Shown piece after piece: positions 24,307-32,098 of a stretch of DNA of 64,000 nucleotides. The stretch lies in the NCBI RefSeq assembly GCF_006715485.1, contig NZ_VFNH01000004.1, positions 124,001 through 188,000 on the forward strand, written 5' to 3'. The position numbers and the translations under genes were made by a program. The stretch is from Herbaspirillum sp. SJZ107. GTDB lineage: Bacteria; Pseudomonadota; Gammaproteobacteria; Burkholderiales; Burkholderiaceae_D. The notes under the pieces are model-generated. The model ran no database searches. It was not told where the DNA came from and saw only the letters and a program-made list of their open reading frames with translations. Each line of letters begins with the position of its first letter. Position 1 is the first letter of the stretch.

Positions 24307-27117
24307 TCAGTCCGGCGCCAGGGTATCGAGCAGCGCCAGCAGGCGCGGCAGGTCCACCGGCTTGACCAGGTGCAGCGCAAAGCCGGCACGGCGCGAGGCT
24401 TCCAGGTCCTGGCGCTGGCCGTAGCCGCTGAGGGCGATCATGGTGGCCCGCGCCGCCAGCGGCAGCGCCTGCAGGCGGCGCACCAGCTGGTGGCCGTCCA
24501 TGTCGGGCAGGCCGATGTCGAGCAGGCAGACGTCGACCGCCTCGTCCTGCACCCGGCGCAGGGCCGCCTGCGAGCTTTCCTCGACCATCACCGTATGCCC
24601 GCTCGACGCCAGTACGATGCCGAGCGATTCGCCGGCATCGCGGTTGTCGTCGACGACCAGGATGCGCAGCGGCACGCGTGCCGGCGGCACCGGGGTGCCG
24701 GCCGCCGCGGTGGGCGCCGCCCCCGGGCGGTCCGTCAACAGCGGCAGCACGACGTCGAAGCGGCTGCCGCGTCCCGGTCCCGCACTGCTGGCCTCGACCC
24801 GTCCGCCATGCAGGCCGACCATGCTGCGCACCAGCGCCAGCCCGAGGCCGAGCCCGCCCTGGGCGCGGTCGGGCGTGCGCTTGGCCTGGGTGAACAGCTC
24901 GAACACCTCGGGCAGCAGGGCGGCGTCGATGCCGATGCCGTTGTCGATCACGCTCAGCTTGATCCCGGTGCCGTCCACGTCTGCGTAGACCTTGATCTCG
25001 CCGCCGTCCGGCGTGTACTTGGCCGCGTTGTTGAGCAGGTTGACGATCACCTGCACCAGCCGCTTGCGGTCGCCGAGCACGCTGACGTGGGCGTCGCCCA
25101 GGCGCGTGGACAGCGTATGGCCCTTGCGTTCGATCAGCGGGCGCGCCTGTTCGATCGCGCTCTGCAGTGCGGCCGCCAGGTCGACCGGCTCGCGTTCCAG
25201 TTCCACCAGCCCGCGCGTGACGCGCGAGACGTCGAGCAGGTCGTCCACCAGTTCCACCATGTGCCTGACCTGGCGCGCGATGACGTCGCTGGCGTTGGCG
25301 ATGCGCTTGGGGTCGGCGCCGGGCAGCTTGAGGATCTGGGCGGCGGTGCTGATCGGCGCCAGTGGATTGCGCAGCTCGTGGGCCAGCATTGCCAGGAATT
25401 CGTCCTTGCGCGCATTGGCCGCCTTCAGTTCCTCGGCCGCCAGCTTCTGGTCGTGGATGTCGGTCACGGTGCCCATCCAGCGTACGATCTTGCCGTCTTC
25501 GTCGTGCACGGGCAAGCCGCGGTTCAGCACCCAGCGGTATTCGCCGTCGTGGCGGCGGATGCGGTGCTCGGCATCGAACAGCGCGCCGCTCTCGACACTG
25601 CGCATCCAGTTGGCATGCAGCGCCTGCAGGTCGTCGGGATGGATTACGTCCAGCCACTGCATCCCGGACAGGTCCTCGCTGGACAAGCCGGTGAACTCGC
25701 ACCAGCGGACGTTCGAATAATCGTTCCGGCCATCCGGCAGGGTCGACCAGACCATCTGCGGCATGGCATCGGTGATGGTGCGGAACCGCTGTTCACTTTC
25801 ACGCAGGGCACGCTGGGTGCCGATCTGCTCGCTCATGTCCATGCTGACCGAGACCGCGCCGGCGACCGCGCCGCCCTCGTCGCGGATCGGCTCGGCGCAG
25901 ATCAGCAGGGTGCGGCGCTCGCCGGGCCGTCCGAAGGGCTCGATCTCGACGATGTCAGCGTCGACCCGTTCACCGCGCAGCGCCCGCGCCGTCGCCCAGT
26001 CGTCGGCGCCCAGCGGCTCGCCCTGGCGCTCGGCACCGTCCGCCCACCAGCCGCGCCATTCGCCATATTCGTGCCGGCTGCGCGACATCGGATGCTCGCC
26101 CCACAGCACCTGGTTCATGCGGTTGGTGGCGGACAGGCCGCCCTCGGCGTCGACGTAGGCGATGCCGACCGGGACCGAGCTGAGCAGGGCGTCCAGCCGG
26201 CGCCGCTCGGCTTCGGCCAGGGCCGCGGCGCTGCGTGCCTGCTGTTCGCTGGCCTGCAGCGCGCGCTCGGCGTTGATGCGCTCGGTGATGTCGGTGAACA
26301 GCAGGGCGACGCGGCGCTGTTCCGGCGTTTCGATGCGGCCCGCATACACGTTGAACCAGCGTCCCATCACCGGCGACTCCTCGACGAAGCGGCGCGCCAC
26401 GCCGGTGCGCGCGATCTCGTCGTAGATGTCGATCCAGCGCTGTTCGATGTCCGGCACCAGCTGGCGCGCGGTCTTGCCGACGCTGTCGACCAGGCCGGTC
26501 TGGGCCACGAAAGCCTTGTTGGCCTCGACGAACAGGTAGTCGACCGCCTTGCCGTCGGCATCGCGGAGGATGTCGATCAGGCAGAAGCCGTCGTCCATGG
26601 TCTCGATCAGGGCATGGTTGGTCTGCTTCAGGCGCTCGCGCAGCAGGTGGTCCTCGGTGACGTCGTTGCAGATCACCAGCACGCCGCGGATGCCGGACTC
26701 GTCCTCGATCGGGCTGTAGCCGTAGGTCCACCACACGTCCTGGCGCTCGCCGTGGCGGGTGAGGGGCACCAGCCGGTCTTCGTACCAGGTCGGCTCGCCG
26801 CCCGCCATCACGCGCTCGATGTCCGGACCGATCAGGTCCCAGGCTTCTTCCCAGCACACCCTGCCGGGCTGGCCGAGGGCGGCCGGATGGCGTTCCGGTC
26901 CCATGGTCCGGCGGTAGCCGTCGTTGTAGAACTGGATCAGGTCCTCGCCCCACCAGATGAACATCGGGTGGTTGCTCGACAGGATCAGCCGGATCACGGT
27001 CTTCAGCGTGGACGGCCAGGTGTCGGGCGCGCCCAGCGCCGTGCCGTGCCAGTCGTGGGCGCGGATCAGGGCGCCCATTTCGCCTCCGCCGGCGAGGAAA
27101 TTGAAACTCGAGTTCAA
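24307..27117 (-). CDS. PAS hybrid sensor histidine kinase with receiver domain
   Basis: A 936-residue soluble hybrid kinase. The N-terminal domain (FNFLAGGGEMGALIRAHDW) aligns with that of the convergent kinase at 21048; this supports the TTG start at 27117, since the first ATG (27078) would cut into it. Several PAS/PAC segments follow (for example WSTLPDGRNDYSNVRWCEF), then HisKA with DEFLAMLAHELRNPLAPIS near 575, an ATPase domain (NLLNNAAKYTPDGG, DNGIGID, GGLGLGLALV) and one receiver near 815-932 (VVDDNRD, CLLDIGLPDMDG). The last part resembles the third hybrid kinase at 40772. No clear ribosome site is seen. Target pathway unknown. Confidence 0.88.
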   Translation of the reverse strand: MNSSFNFLAGGGEMGALIRAHDWHGTALGAPDTWPSTLKTVIRLILSSNHPMFIWWGEDLIQFYNDGYRRTMGPERHPAALGQPGRVCWEEAWDLIGPDIERVMAGGEPTWYEDRLVPLTRHGERQDVWWTYGYSPIEDESGIRGVLVICNDVTEDHLLRERLKQTNHALIETMDDGFCLIDILRDADGKAVDYLFVEANKAFVAQTGLVDSVGKTARQLVPDIEQRWIDIYDEIARTGVARRFVEESPVMGRWFNVYAGRIETPEQRRVALLFTDITERINAERALQASEQQARSAAALAEAERRRLDALLSSVPVGIAYVDAEGGLSATNRMNQVLWGEHPMSRSRHEYGEWRGWWADGAERQGEPLGADDWATARALRGERVDADIVEIEPFGRPGERRTLLICAEPIRDEGGAVAGAVSVSMDMSEQIGTQRALRESEQRFRTITDAMPQMVWSTLPDGRNDYSNVRWCEFTGLSSEDLSGMQWLDVIHPDDLQALHANWMRSVESGALFDAEHRIRRHDGEYRWVLNRGLPVHDEDGKIVRWMGTVTDIHDQKLAAEELKAANARKDEFLAMLAHELRNPLAPISTAAQILKLPGADPKRIANASDVIARQVRHMVELVDDLLDVSRVTRGLVELEREPVDLAAALQSAIEQARPLIERKGHTLSTRLGDAHVSVLGDRKRLVQVIVNLLNNAAKYTPDGGEIKVYADVDGTGIKLSVIDNGIGIDAALLPEVFELFTQAKRTPDRAQGGLGLGLALVRSMVGLHGGRVEASSAGPGRGSRFDVVLPLLTDRPGAAPTAAAGTPVPPARVPLRILVVDDNRDAGESLGIVLASSGHTVMVEESSQAALRRVQDEAVDVCLLDIGLPDMDGHQLVRRLQALPLAARATMIALSGYGQRQDLEASRRAGFALHLVKPVDLPRLLALLDTLAPD

Positions 27118-27365
27118 GCTGGTCCGATCGGTTGTACAGCGGCGTGGTGCGCGCCGTTTATCCCTGTAAAAGAGGCAGACTGTAACATTATTTCACCTTG
27201 AAGGTCGGGGCGGGCGCGTCCGGCACGCCGCAGCAGCCACAGCCGGCCAGTGACGACGCAGTTTCCAGACAGTTAATATTACGGCGGTGCGCTCGCGCAC
27301 AGTCGGCGCGGAGTGGAATGCCTAGAGTCGTCGCAACGGCCATCCCGGCCATAAGGAGAATGACC

Positions 27366-27902
27366 ATGGATTCGATCAACCGCAACCAACCTGAAGAAAA
27401 CCGCCGCGACCTCAGCGGCCCCGACGCCGTGAAACGCGTCAAGGACATGGCCGACGATGCCGAGTCGTGCTTCTTCGTGACCGCCGCCGCAACCGGTGAA
27501 ACCAACGGCGTGCGTCCGATGAGCATTCGCGAGACCGACGACGCCGGCAACCTCTGGTTCCTGAGCGCCAGCGACAGCCACAAGAACCACGAACTGGCGT
27601 CCAACCCGGCCGTGAAGCTCTACTTCCAGGTCGGCGCCCACGCCGGCTTCCTGGAACTCGAAGGCCGCGCCGAGGTGCTGACCGACCGTGCGCGTATCCA
27701 CGAACTGTGGAATCCGCTGCTCAAGACCTGGTTCACCGAGGGCGAGGACGATCCGCGCGTCACCGCGATCCGGTTCACGCCGCAGTCGGGGTATTACTGG
27801 GACAACAAGCATGGCTCGGTCGTGGCCGGCGCCAAGGTGGCGGTGGGGGCCTTGATCGGCAAGACGCTGGATGATTCGATCGAGGGGCGCTTGACGTTCT
27901 GA
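27366..27902 (+). CDS. Pyridoxamine 5'-phosphate oxidase-like general stress protein
   Basis: A 178-residue protein of the flavin-binding split-barrel (PNPOx-like, general stress protein 26 type) family. Recognisable parts are RVKDMADDAESCFFVTAA, GVRPMSIRETDDAGNLWFLS, SHKNHELASNPAVKLYFQ and a C-terminal W.TAIRFTP-type segment ending with SGYYWDNKHG. AAGGAG at 27353-27358 stands 7 nt before the ATG at 27366; the ATG at 27360 is too close to it. The cofactor is probably FMN, and the physiological role unclear, often linked with stress. A hairpin and a REP-like repeat follow the stop. Confidence 0.87.
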   Translation: MDSINRNQPEENRRDLSGPDAVKRVKDMADDAESCFFVTAAATGETNGVRPMSIRETDDAGNLWFLSASDSHKNHELASNPAVKLYFQVGAHAGFLELEGRAEVLTDRARIHELWNPLLKTWFTEGEDDPRVTAIRFTPQSGYYWDNKHGSVVAGAKVAVGALIGKTLDDSIEGRLTF

Positions 27903-27910
27903 GCACTGAT

Positions 27911-27929
27911 ACACAGCTTCTTGCTGTGT
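27911..27929. terminator. Hairpin downstream of the flavin stress protein
   Basis: ACACAGC (27911-27917) and GCTGTGT (27923-27929) form a perfect 7-bp stem with loop TTCTT, nine nt after the stop codon. It lacks a run of T residues, so termination strength is uncertain; it may act together with the larger repeat just after it. Confidence 0.4.
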
Positions 27930-27940
27930 TGGCGCGTAAA

Positions 27941-28027
27941 CGTCGTCCCCGCGCAGGCGGGGATCCAAGTTGCACGCGCTGCGTGAACGCACGCAGCACT
28001 TGGGCCCCCGCCTGCGCGGGGGCGACG
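27941..28027. repeat. REP-like inverted repeat, copy 1
   Basis: Two ~30-nt arms, 27941-27970 and 27998-28027, match in inverted orientation at about 27 of 30 positions; the core is CCCCGCGCAGGCGGGG followed by TCCAAGT or its mirror. The element lies between convergent genes. The same arms occur at 43679-43766. It is typical of repetitive extragenic palindromes scattered in GC-rich proteobacterial genomes and may also act as a bidirectional terminator. Confidence 0.75.
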
Positions 28028-28059
28028 TTCAGGGGCAGCGGGCCGTTATCGACCGTACG

Positions 28060-29121
28060 TCACGCTTGTGTACCGAACTTCAACTTCCACAACTGCGTAG
28101 GCAAAGCCGCCGGCGCGTCCGGCTTGAAGAAGGCCGAATCCTGGATGTGCGAGGTGGTCACGTAGATCGTGCCGTCCGGCCCCTGGCTGAAGGTATCCGG
28201 CCAGCGCAGGCGCTCGTCCTGCACCACGGTGCGGATGGCGGCCGACGGGCCCTGCGCCAGGTTGCGCACCTTGATCGCATTGTCCTGCACCGAGGTCAGG
28301 TACATGTCGTCGGTGCCACGGGCGATCAGGAGGCCGTCGTTGACGCCGTTCTTGCCGTACGGTTCCACCGACCCGGATACGTCCTCGCCGCGCAGGCCGG
28401 CGCCGAGCAGCACTTCGGTCGGGATGCGGTACAGGTCGTCGCCCTTGATGGCCTGCCAGTACAGGTACTTGCCGTCGCCGGAGAGTTCGATGCCGTCGGC
28501 CGAAAATTCCACGCCGCGGCCGTCGGGACGGCGCAGCACTTCACCGTCGACGCTGACGTCGAGGCCCTTCTTCATCTGCGTGGACGAATGGCCGTCCAGC
28601 AGGCGCACGCTGTTGCCGGCCGCGAGGTCGACCACCACCAGCGCGCCGACCACGCCGGAATCGGTAATGTAGGCATAGTTGCCATCGTTCGAGAAACGCA
28701 CGTCGTTCAGGTAGGAACCCTGGGGCGCCACGTCTTCGTCGAAGGCGACGGTCTGCGCCACTTTGTTCGTCGCGAGGTCGATCTTCACCAGCTTGGCGCC
28801 TTTCGCCACCAGGTGGGCCTGGGCCGGCGCCGCCGGGTCCAGCACCCACAGGCTGCCGCGGCCGTCGGCGACGATGCTCTGCACGCACACCCAGTGGTCG
28901 TCCGGCGTGATCTCGTCCTTCTTGGCGTTGCGCCAGGCATTCCATTCTTCGTCCGGATACGGCTTCACGCTGCCGTCGACCAGTTCGGCCACCGACACCG
29001 GGCTATCCTCGGTCCAGCGCGGGAAGTTGACGAAGATGCGGTTGTCCTCGGAGACCGAAATGCCGGTCACCTGGTGCTCGAAAGCCTGGACCAGTTCGAT
29101 CGTGCATGTACCTGCTGTCAT
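28060..29121 (-). CDS. Major royal jelly/yellow family protein, no signal peptide
   Basis: A 353-residue paralogue of the exported protein at 19578-20741; the shared motifs include NRIFVNFPRWTED, GSLWVLDPAAP, GSYLNDVRFSNDGNYAYITDSG, HSSTQ and RLRWPDTFSQGPDG. It lacks an N-terminal signal, beginning MTAGTCTIELVQAFEHQVTG, so it is expected in the cytoplasm unless exported another way. AAAGGAA about six nt ahead of the ATG at 29121 fixes the start; a TTG at 29136 is less likely. The topoisomerase gene lies 36 nt upstream on the same strand. Biochemical activity is unknown. Confidence 0.87.
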   Translation of the reverse strand: MTAGTCTIELVQAFEHQVTGISVSEDNRIFVNFPRWTEDSPVSVAELVDGSVKPYPDEEWNAWRNAKKDEITPDDHWVCVQSIVADGRGSLWVLDPAAPAQAHLVAKGAKLVKIDLATNKVAQTVAFDEDVAPQGSYLNDVRFSNDGNYAYITDSGVVGALVVVDLAAGNSVRLLDGHSSTQMKKGLDVSVDGEVLRRPDGRGVEFSADGIELSGDGKYLYWQAIKGDDLYRIPTEVLLGAGLRGEDVSGSVEPYGKNGVNDGLLIARGTDDMYLTSVQDNAIKVRNLAQGPSAAIRTVVQDERLRWPDTFSQGPDGTIYVTTSHIQDSAFFKPDAPAALPTQLWKLKFGTQA

Positions 29122-29157
29122 TCTTTTTCCTTTCAATTGAGTGGATAGGGGATGCGC

Positions 29158-30288
29158 TCACGCCGCGCGGCGCTTCACCTGGAGCTTGGTATCGTCCGGA
29201 ACTTCCTGCGCCAGGCGCCGCTGCAGCATGGCCAGCACCGCGGCTTCCTCGGGCTGCAGGTCGTGCAGGTCCTCGACCAGCTTTTCCTCGGCCAGCGCAC
29301 GCAACCCTTCCAGCATGGTGCCGTCCATGTAGGCGTCGAGCACGGCCGGGTGCACGTAGCACTTGCGGCACACCGACGGCGTGTTGCCGAGCTTTTCGGC
29401 CACCGATTCGATGGCGCGCACCACGTTCTTCTTGGCCTGGGCTTCGGAATCGACTTTCTCGAATTCCTGCAGCGCCAGCGCCGCCAGCACCGTGCCCGAC
29501 CAGGTACGGAAGTCCTTGGCCGTGTATTCCTCGCCGGTGATGTCGCGCAGGTAGTCGTTGACGTCGCTCGAGTCGACCGTGTGCGGCTCGCCGTCGTCGC
29601 CGACGTACTCGAACAGGTGCTGGCCGGGCAGGTCGCGGGTGCGCCCGATGATGCGCGCCAGGCGCTTGTCGTGCACCTTGACGTCGTGATGGACGCCGCT
29701 CTTGCCGCGGAAGCGGAACTCGACTTCGCTGCCGTCGATCTTGACGTGGCGGTTGCGCAGCGTGGTCAGGCCGTACGACTTGTTCTCGCGCGCGTATTCG
29801 TCGTTGCCGATGCGGATCATGGTCGCTTCGAGCAGGTAGACGATGGTCGCCAGCACCTTTTCGCGCGGCAGGCCGGGCAGGCTCAGGGCGCGGTCGACTT
29901 CCTTCCTGATCTGCGGCAGCGCCTTGCCGAAGTTGATCATGCGCTCGTACTTGACCTCGTCGCGCACGGTGCGCCACTTGGGGTGGTAGCGGTACTGCTT
30001 GCGCCCGCGCGCGTCGCGCCCGGTGGCCTGCAGGTGGCCGTTGGCTTGCGGGCAGATCCAGACATCCTGCCAGGCCGGCGGGATCACCAGCGACTTGATG
30101 CGCTTGAGCGTGGCCTCGTCGTCGACCTTCCGGCCCTTGGCGTCGACGTAGTCGAAGCCGTCCTTGGCCGGCGCGCGGCGGATGCCGGGGCGGTCGTCGT
30201 GGACATAGCGCAGGCCGGCCGCTTTGGCGGCGGCGGGCGGGTCGGCGTTGGGAATGGCGTGGTTTTCCTGCTGTGCGTCATCTTTCAT
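29158..30288 (-). CDS. DNA topoisomerase IB
   Basis: A 376-residue bacterial (poxvirus-like) type IB topoisomerase, which relaxes supercoils through a 3'-phosphotyrosyl intermediate. Motifs visible: LKRIKSLVIPPAWQDVWIC in the N-terminal DNA-binding domain, ATMIRIGNDEYARENKSYGL and FRFRGKSGVHH in the catalytic domain, FRTWSGTVLAALAL, and the catalytic Tyr311 in CRKCYVHPAV. Length is normal for the family. It is upstream of the royal-jelly-family gene and both may share a transcript. Confidence is high. Confidence 0.93.
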   Translation of the reverse strand: MKDDAQQENHAIPNADPPAAAKAAGLRYVHDDRPGIRRAPAKDGFDYVDAKGRKVDDEATLKRIKSLVIPPAWQDVWICPQANGHLQATGRDARGRKQYRYHPKWRTVRDEVKYERMINFGKALPQIRKEVDRALSLPGLPREKVLATIVYLLEATMIRIGNDEYARENKSYGLTTLRNRHVKIDGSEVEFRFRGKSGVHHDVKVHDKRLARIIGRTRDLPGQHLFEYVGDDGEPHTVDSSDVNDYLRDITGEEYTAKDFRTWSGTVLAALALQEFEKVDSEAQAKKNVVRAIESVAEKLGNTPSVCRKCYVHPAVLDAYMDGTMLEGLRALAEEKLVEDLHDLQPEEAAVLAMLQRRLAQEVPDDTKLQVKRRAA

Positions 30289-30395
30289 GGTCGGCCTCGT
30301 AGGGTGGGCACAGAGAGCCCACCCTACGGAAGGCCTGCCCGAGCATGCAGTCTAAGCGGGGCGGGTTGCTACGCACCGTACGGAAACGAACATTG

Positions 30396-32024
30396 CTAGC
30401 GGTACCTTGCCTCTACAAGATCGATCTCGCGCAGCAGCTTGCGTGCGATCTCGTCGGAAATCTCGCGGCGCCGCCCCAGGCGCAGGATGGTCTCGCGCTC
30501 GGCCCGCAGCGCGGTCAGGCGGTACTCGCGTTCGGTGTCGCGCGCCTGCTGCGGATCGTGGCCGGCATCGCCTTCCTGGACCACGCGCAACCGGTGGCGG
30601 TACAGCTTGGCCACGTGGCCGGCCGTGTTGGCGTGCAGGTCGGCGTCGGGACCGGTGCTGCGTTCGCGTCCCAGCCGCTCGACCGCTTCCACCGCCGCCG
30701 TGATCGCCGCATTGCGGGCCTTGTCCTCGTGCTGCTCGGCTTCGCCTTCGGTCGGCACTTCCAGGCCGCGCAGCAGGCGCGGCAGCATGATGCTGGCCAG
30801 TATCAGCGACACCACGATCACCGCGCTGGCCAGCAGGATCGCCAGATGGCGGCCCGGGAACGGATCGCCGTTCGGCAGCGCCAGCGGCAGCGTCATCACA
30901 CCGGCCATGGTCAGGGCGCCGCGCACGCCGGCGAACGAGGTCGCCAGGATCAGGCGCAGGCGCGGCTTGAACACCTGCTGGCCCAGGCGGCGCTGGTTCA
31001 GGATGGTCAGGCGCAGCGACACCCAGACCCAGACGAAGCGCAGCAGCACCAGCCCCAGGCTCAATGCCAGCGCATTGCCGGCCAGCCACCAGGGGTTGAA
31101 CGGGTGGCCGCCGCCCGGCGGGTGCACGGCTTCTCGCAGGATGTCCGGCAACTGCTCGCCGAGCAGCACGAACATCACGCCGTTCAGCGTGAATTGCAGC
31201 GTGTCCCAGACCACGGCGCGGTGCACGCGGGTGGTCGGAGTGGCCGAGCCGCCCAGTTCCACGTAGCTCATCGTGATGCCGGCCGCCACCGCGGCCAGGA
31301 TGCCGGACGCGCCGATGTGTTCGGCCGCCAGGTAGGCGCCGAACGGCGTCAAGAGGTTGATCAGGATCGGTGCGCCCTCGTCGTCGCCGAAGCGGCGCGT
31401 CAGAAACTGGTGCACGCGCGAGATCGCGAAGGTGACCGCCACGCCGGCCGCGATGCCGGCGAGCGCCAGCCACAGGAAGGTCAGGCTGGCCTGCGCGATC
31501 GAGAAGGTGCCGGTCATCGCCGCCGCCACCGCGAAGCGGAAGCACACCAGGCCGCTGGCGTCGTTGAGCAGCGATTCGCCCTCGATGATGTGCATCAGGC
31601 GCGGCGGCACCGGCACCCGGCTGGTAATCGCCGACACCGCCACCGGATCGGTCGGCGCCACGATCGCCGCCAGCGCGAACGCCACCGCCAAGGGCAGTTC
31701 CGGGATCAGCCAGTGCAGCAGGAAACCGGCGCCGACCACGGTGAACAGCACCAGCCCGAGTGCCAGCTCGATGATCGTGCCCTTGTCGCGGAACAGGCCG
31801 ACCTTGGGGATGCGCCAGCCATCCAGGAACAGCAGTGGCGGCAGGAACAGCAGGAAGAAGATGTCCGGTTCCAGCGCCGTGCCATGCTTGAGCACGCCCG
31901 AGATCACGGCGCCCAGCGCGATCTGGATCAGTGGCAGCGGCACGGCGAAGGGCAACATCCGTCCCAGGAAGCCGCTGGCAACCACGGCGAGCAGCATCGC
32001 CAGGACGATTTCGATCGAATCCAT
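30396..32024 (-). CDS. Na+/H+ antiporter, CPA1 family
   Basis: A 542-residue sodium/proton exchanger of the monovalent cation:proton antiporter-1 family. About twelve membrane segments occupy residues 1-410, including the signature VAPTDPVAVSAI with the ion-binding Asp and IIEGESLLNDASGLVCF. The C-terminal ~120 residues form a charged cytoplasmic helix-rich tail (GEAEQHEDKARNAAITAAVEAVER and on). It would extrude Na+ in exchange for protons and help pH or salt tolerance. The gene stands alone between topoisomerase IB and GH92 on the minus strand, with a 107-nt gap on the downstream side. Confidence 0.92.
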   Translation of the reverse strand: MDSIEIVLAMLLAVVASGFLGRMLPFAVPLPLIQIALGAVISGVLKHGTALEPDIFFLLFLPPLLFLDGWRIPKVGLFRDKGTIIELALGLVLFTVVGAGFLLHWLIPELPLAVAFALAAIVAPTDPVAVSAITSRVPVPPRLMHIIEGESLLNDASGLVCFRFAVAAAMTGTFSIAQASLTFLWLALAGIAAGVAVTFAISRVHQFLTRRFGDDEGAPILINLLTPFGAYLAAEHIGASGILAAVAAGITMSYVELGGSATPTTRVHRAVVWDTLQFTLNGVMFVLLGEQLPDILREAVHPPGGGHPFNPWWLAGNALALSLGLVLLRFVWVWVSLRLTILNQRRLGQQVFKPRLRLILATSFAGVRGALTMAGVMTLPLALPNGDPFPGRHLAILLASAVIVVSLILASIMLPRLLRGLEVPTEGEAEQHEDKARNAAITAAVEAVERLGRERSTGPDADLHANTAGHVAKLYRHRLRVVQEGDAGHDPQQARDTEREYRLTALRAERETILRLGRRREISDEIARKLLREIDLVEARYR

Positions 32025-32098
32025 TCTTTTACATTCCGTTTACATGTCGAAGACCGATGATAAAGGAATGTAGGGATAAGCGTGGTCTGCTTGGCAAT

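Noticed and set aside
21057..27201. Two antisense frames of more than 1000 codons opposite the hybrid kinases
   Set aside because: The kinases carry all expected motifs in the opposite frames; the antisense products are low-complexity His/Arg/Ala-rich translations.
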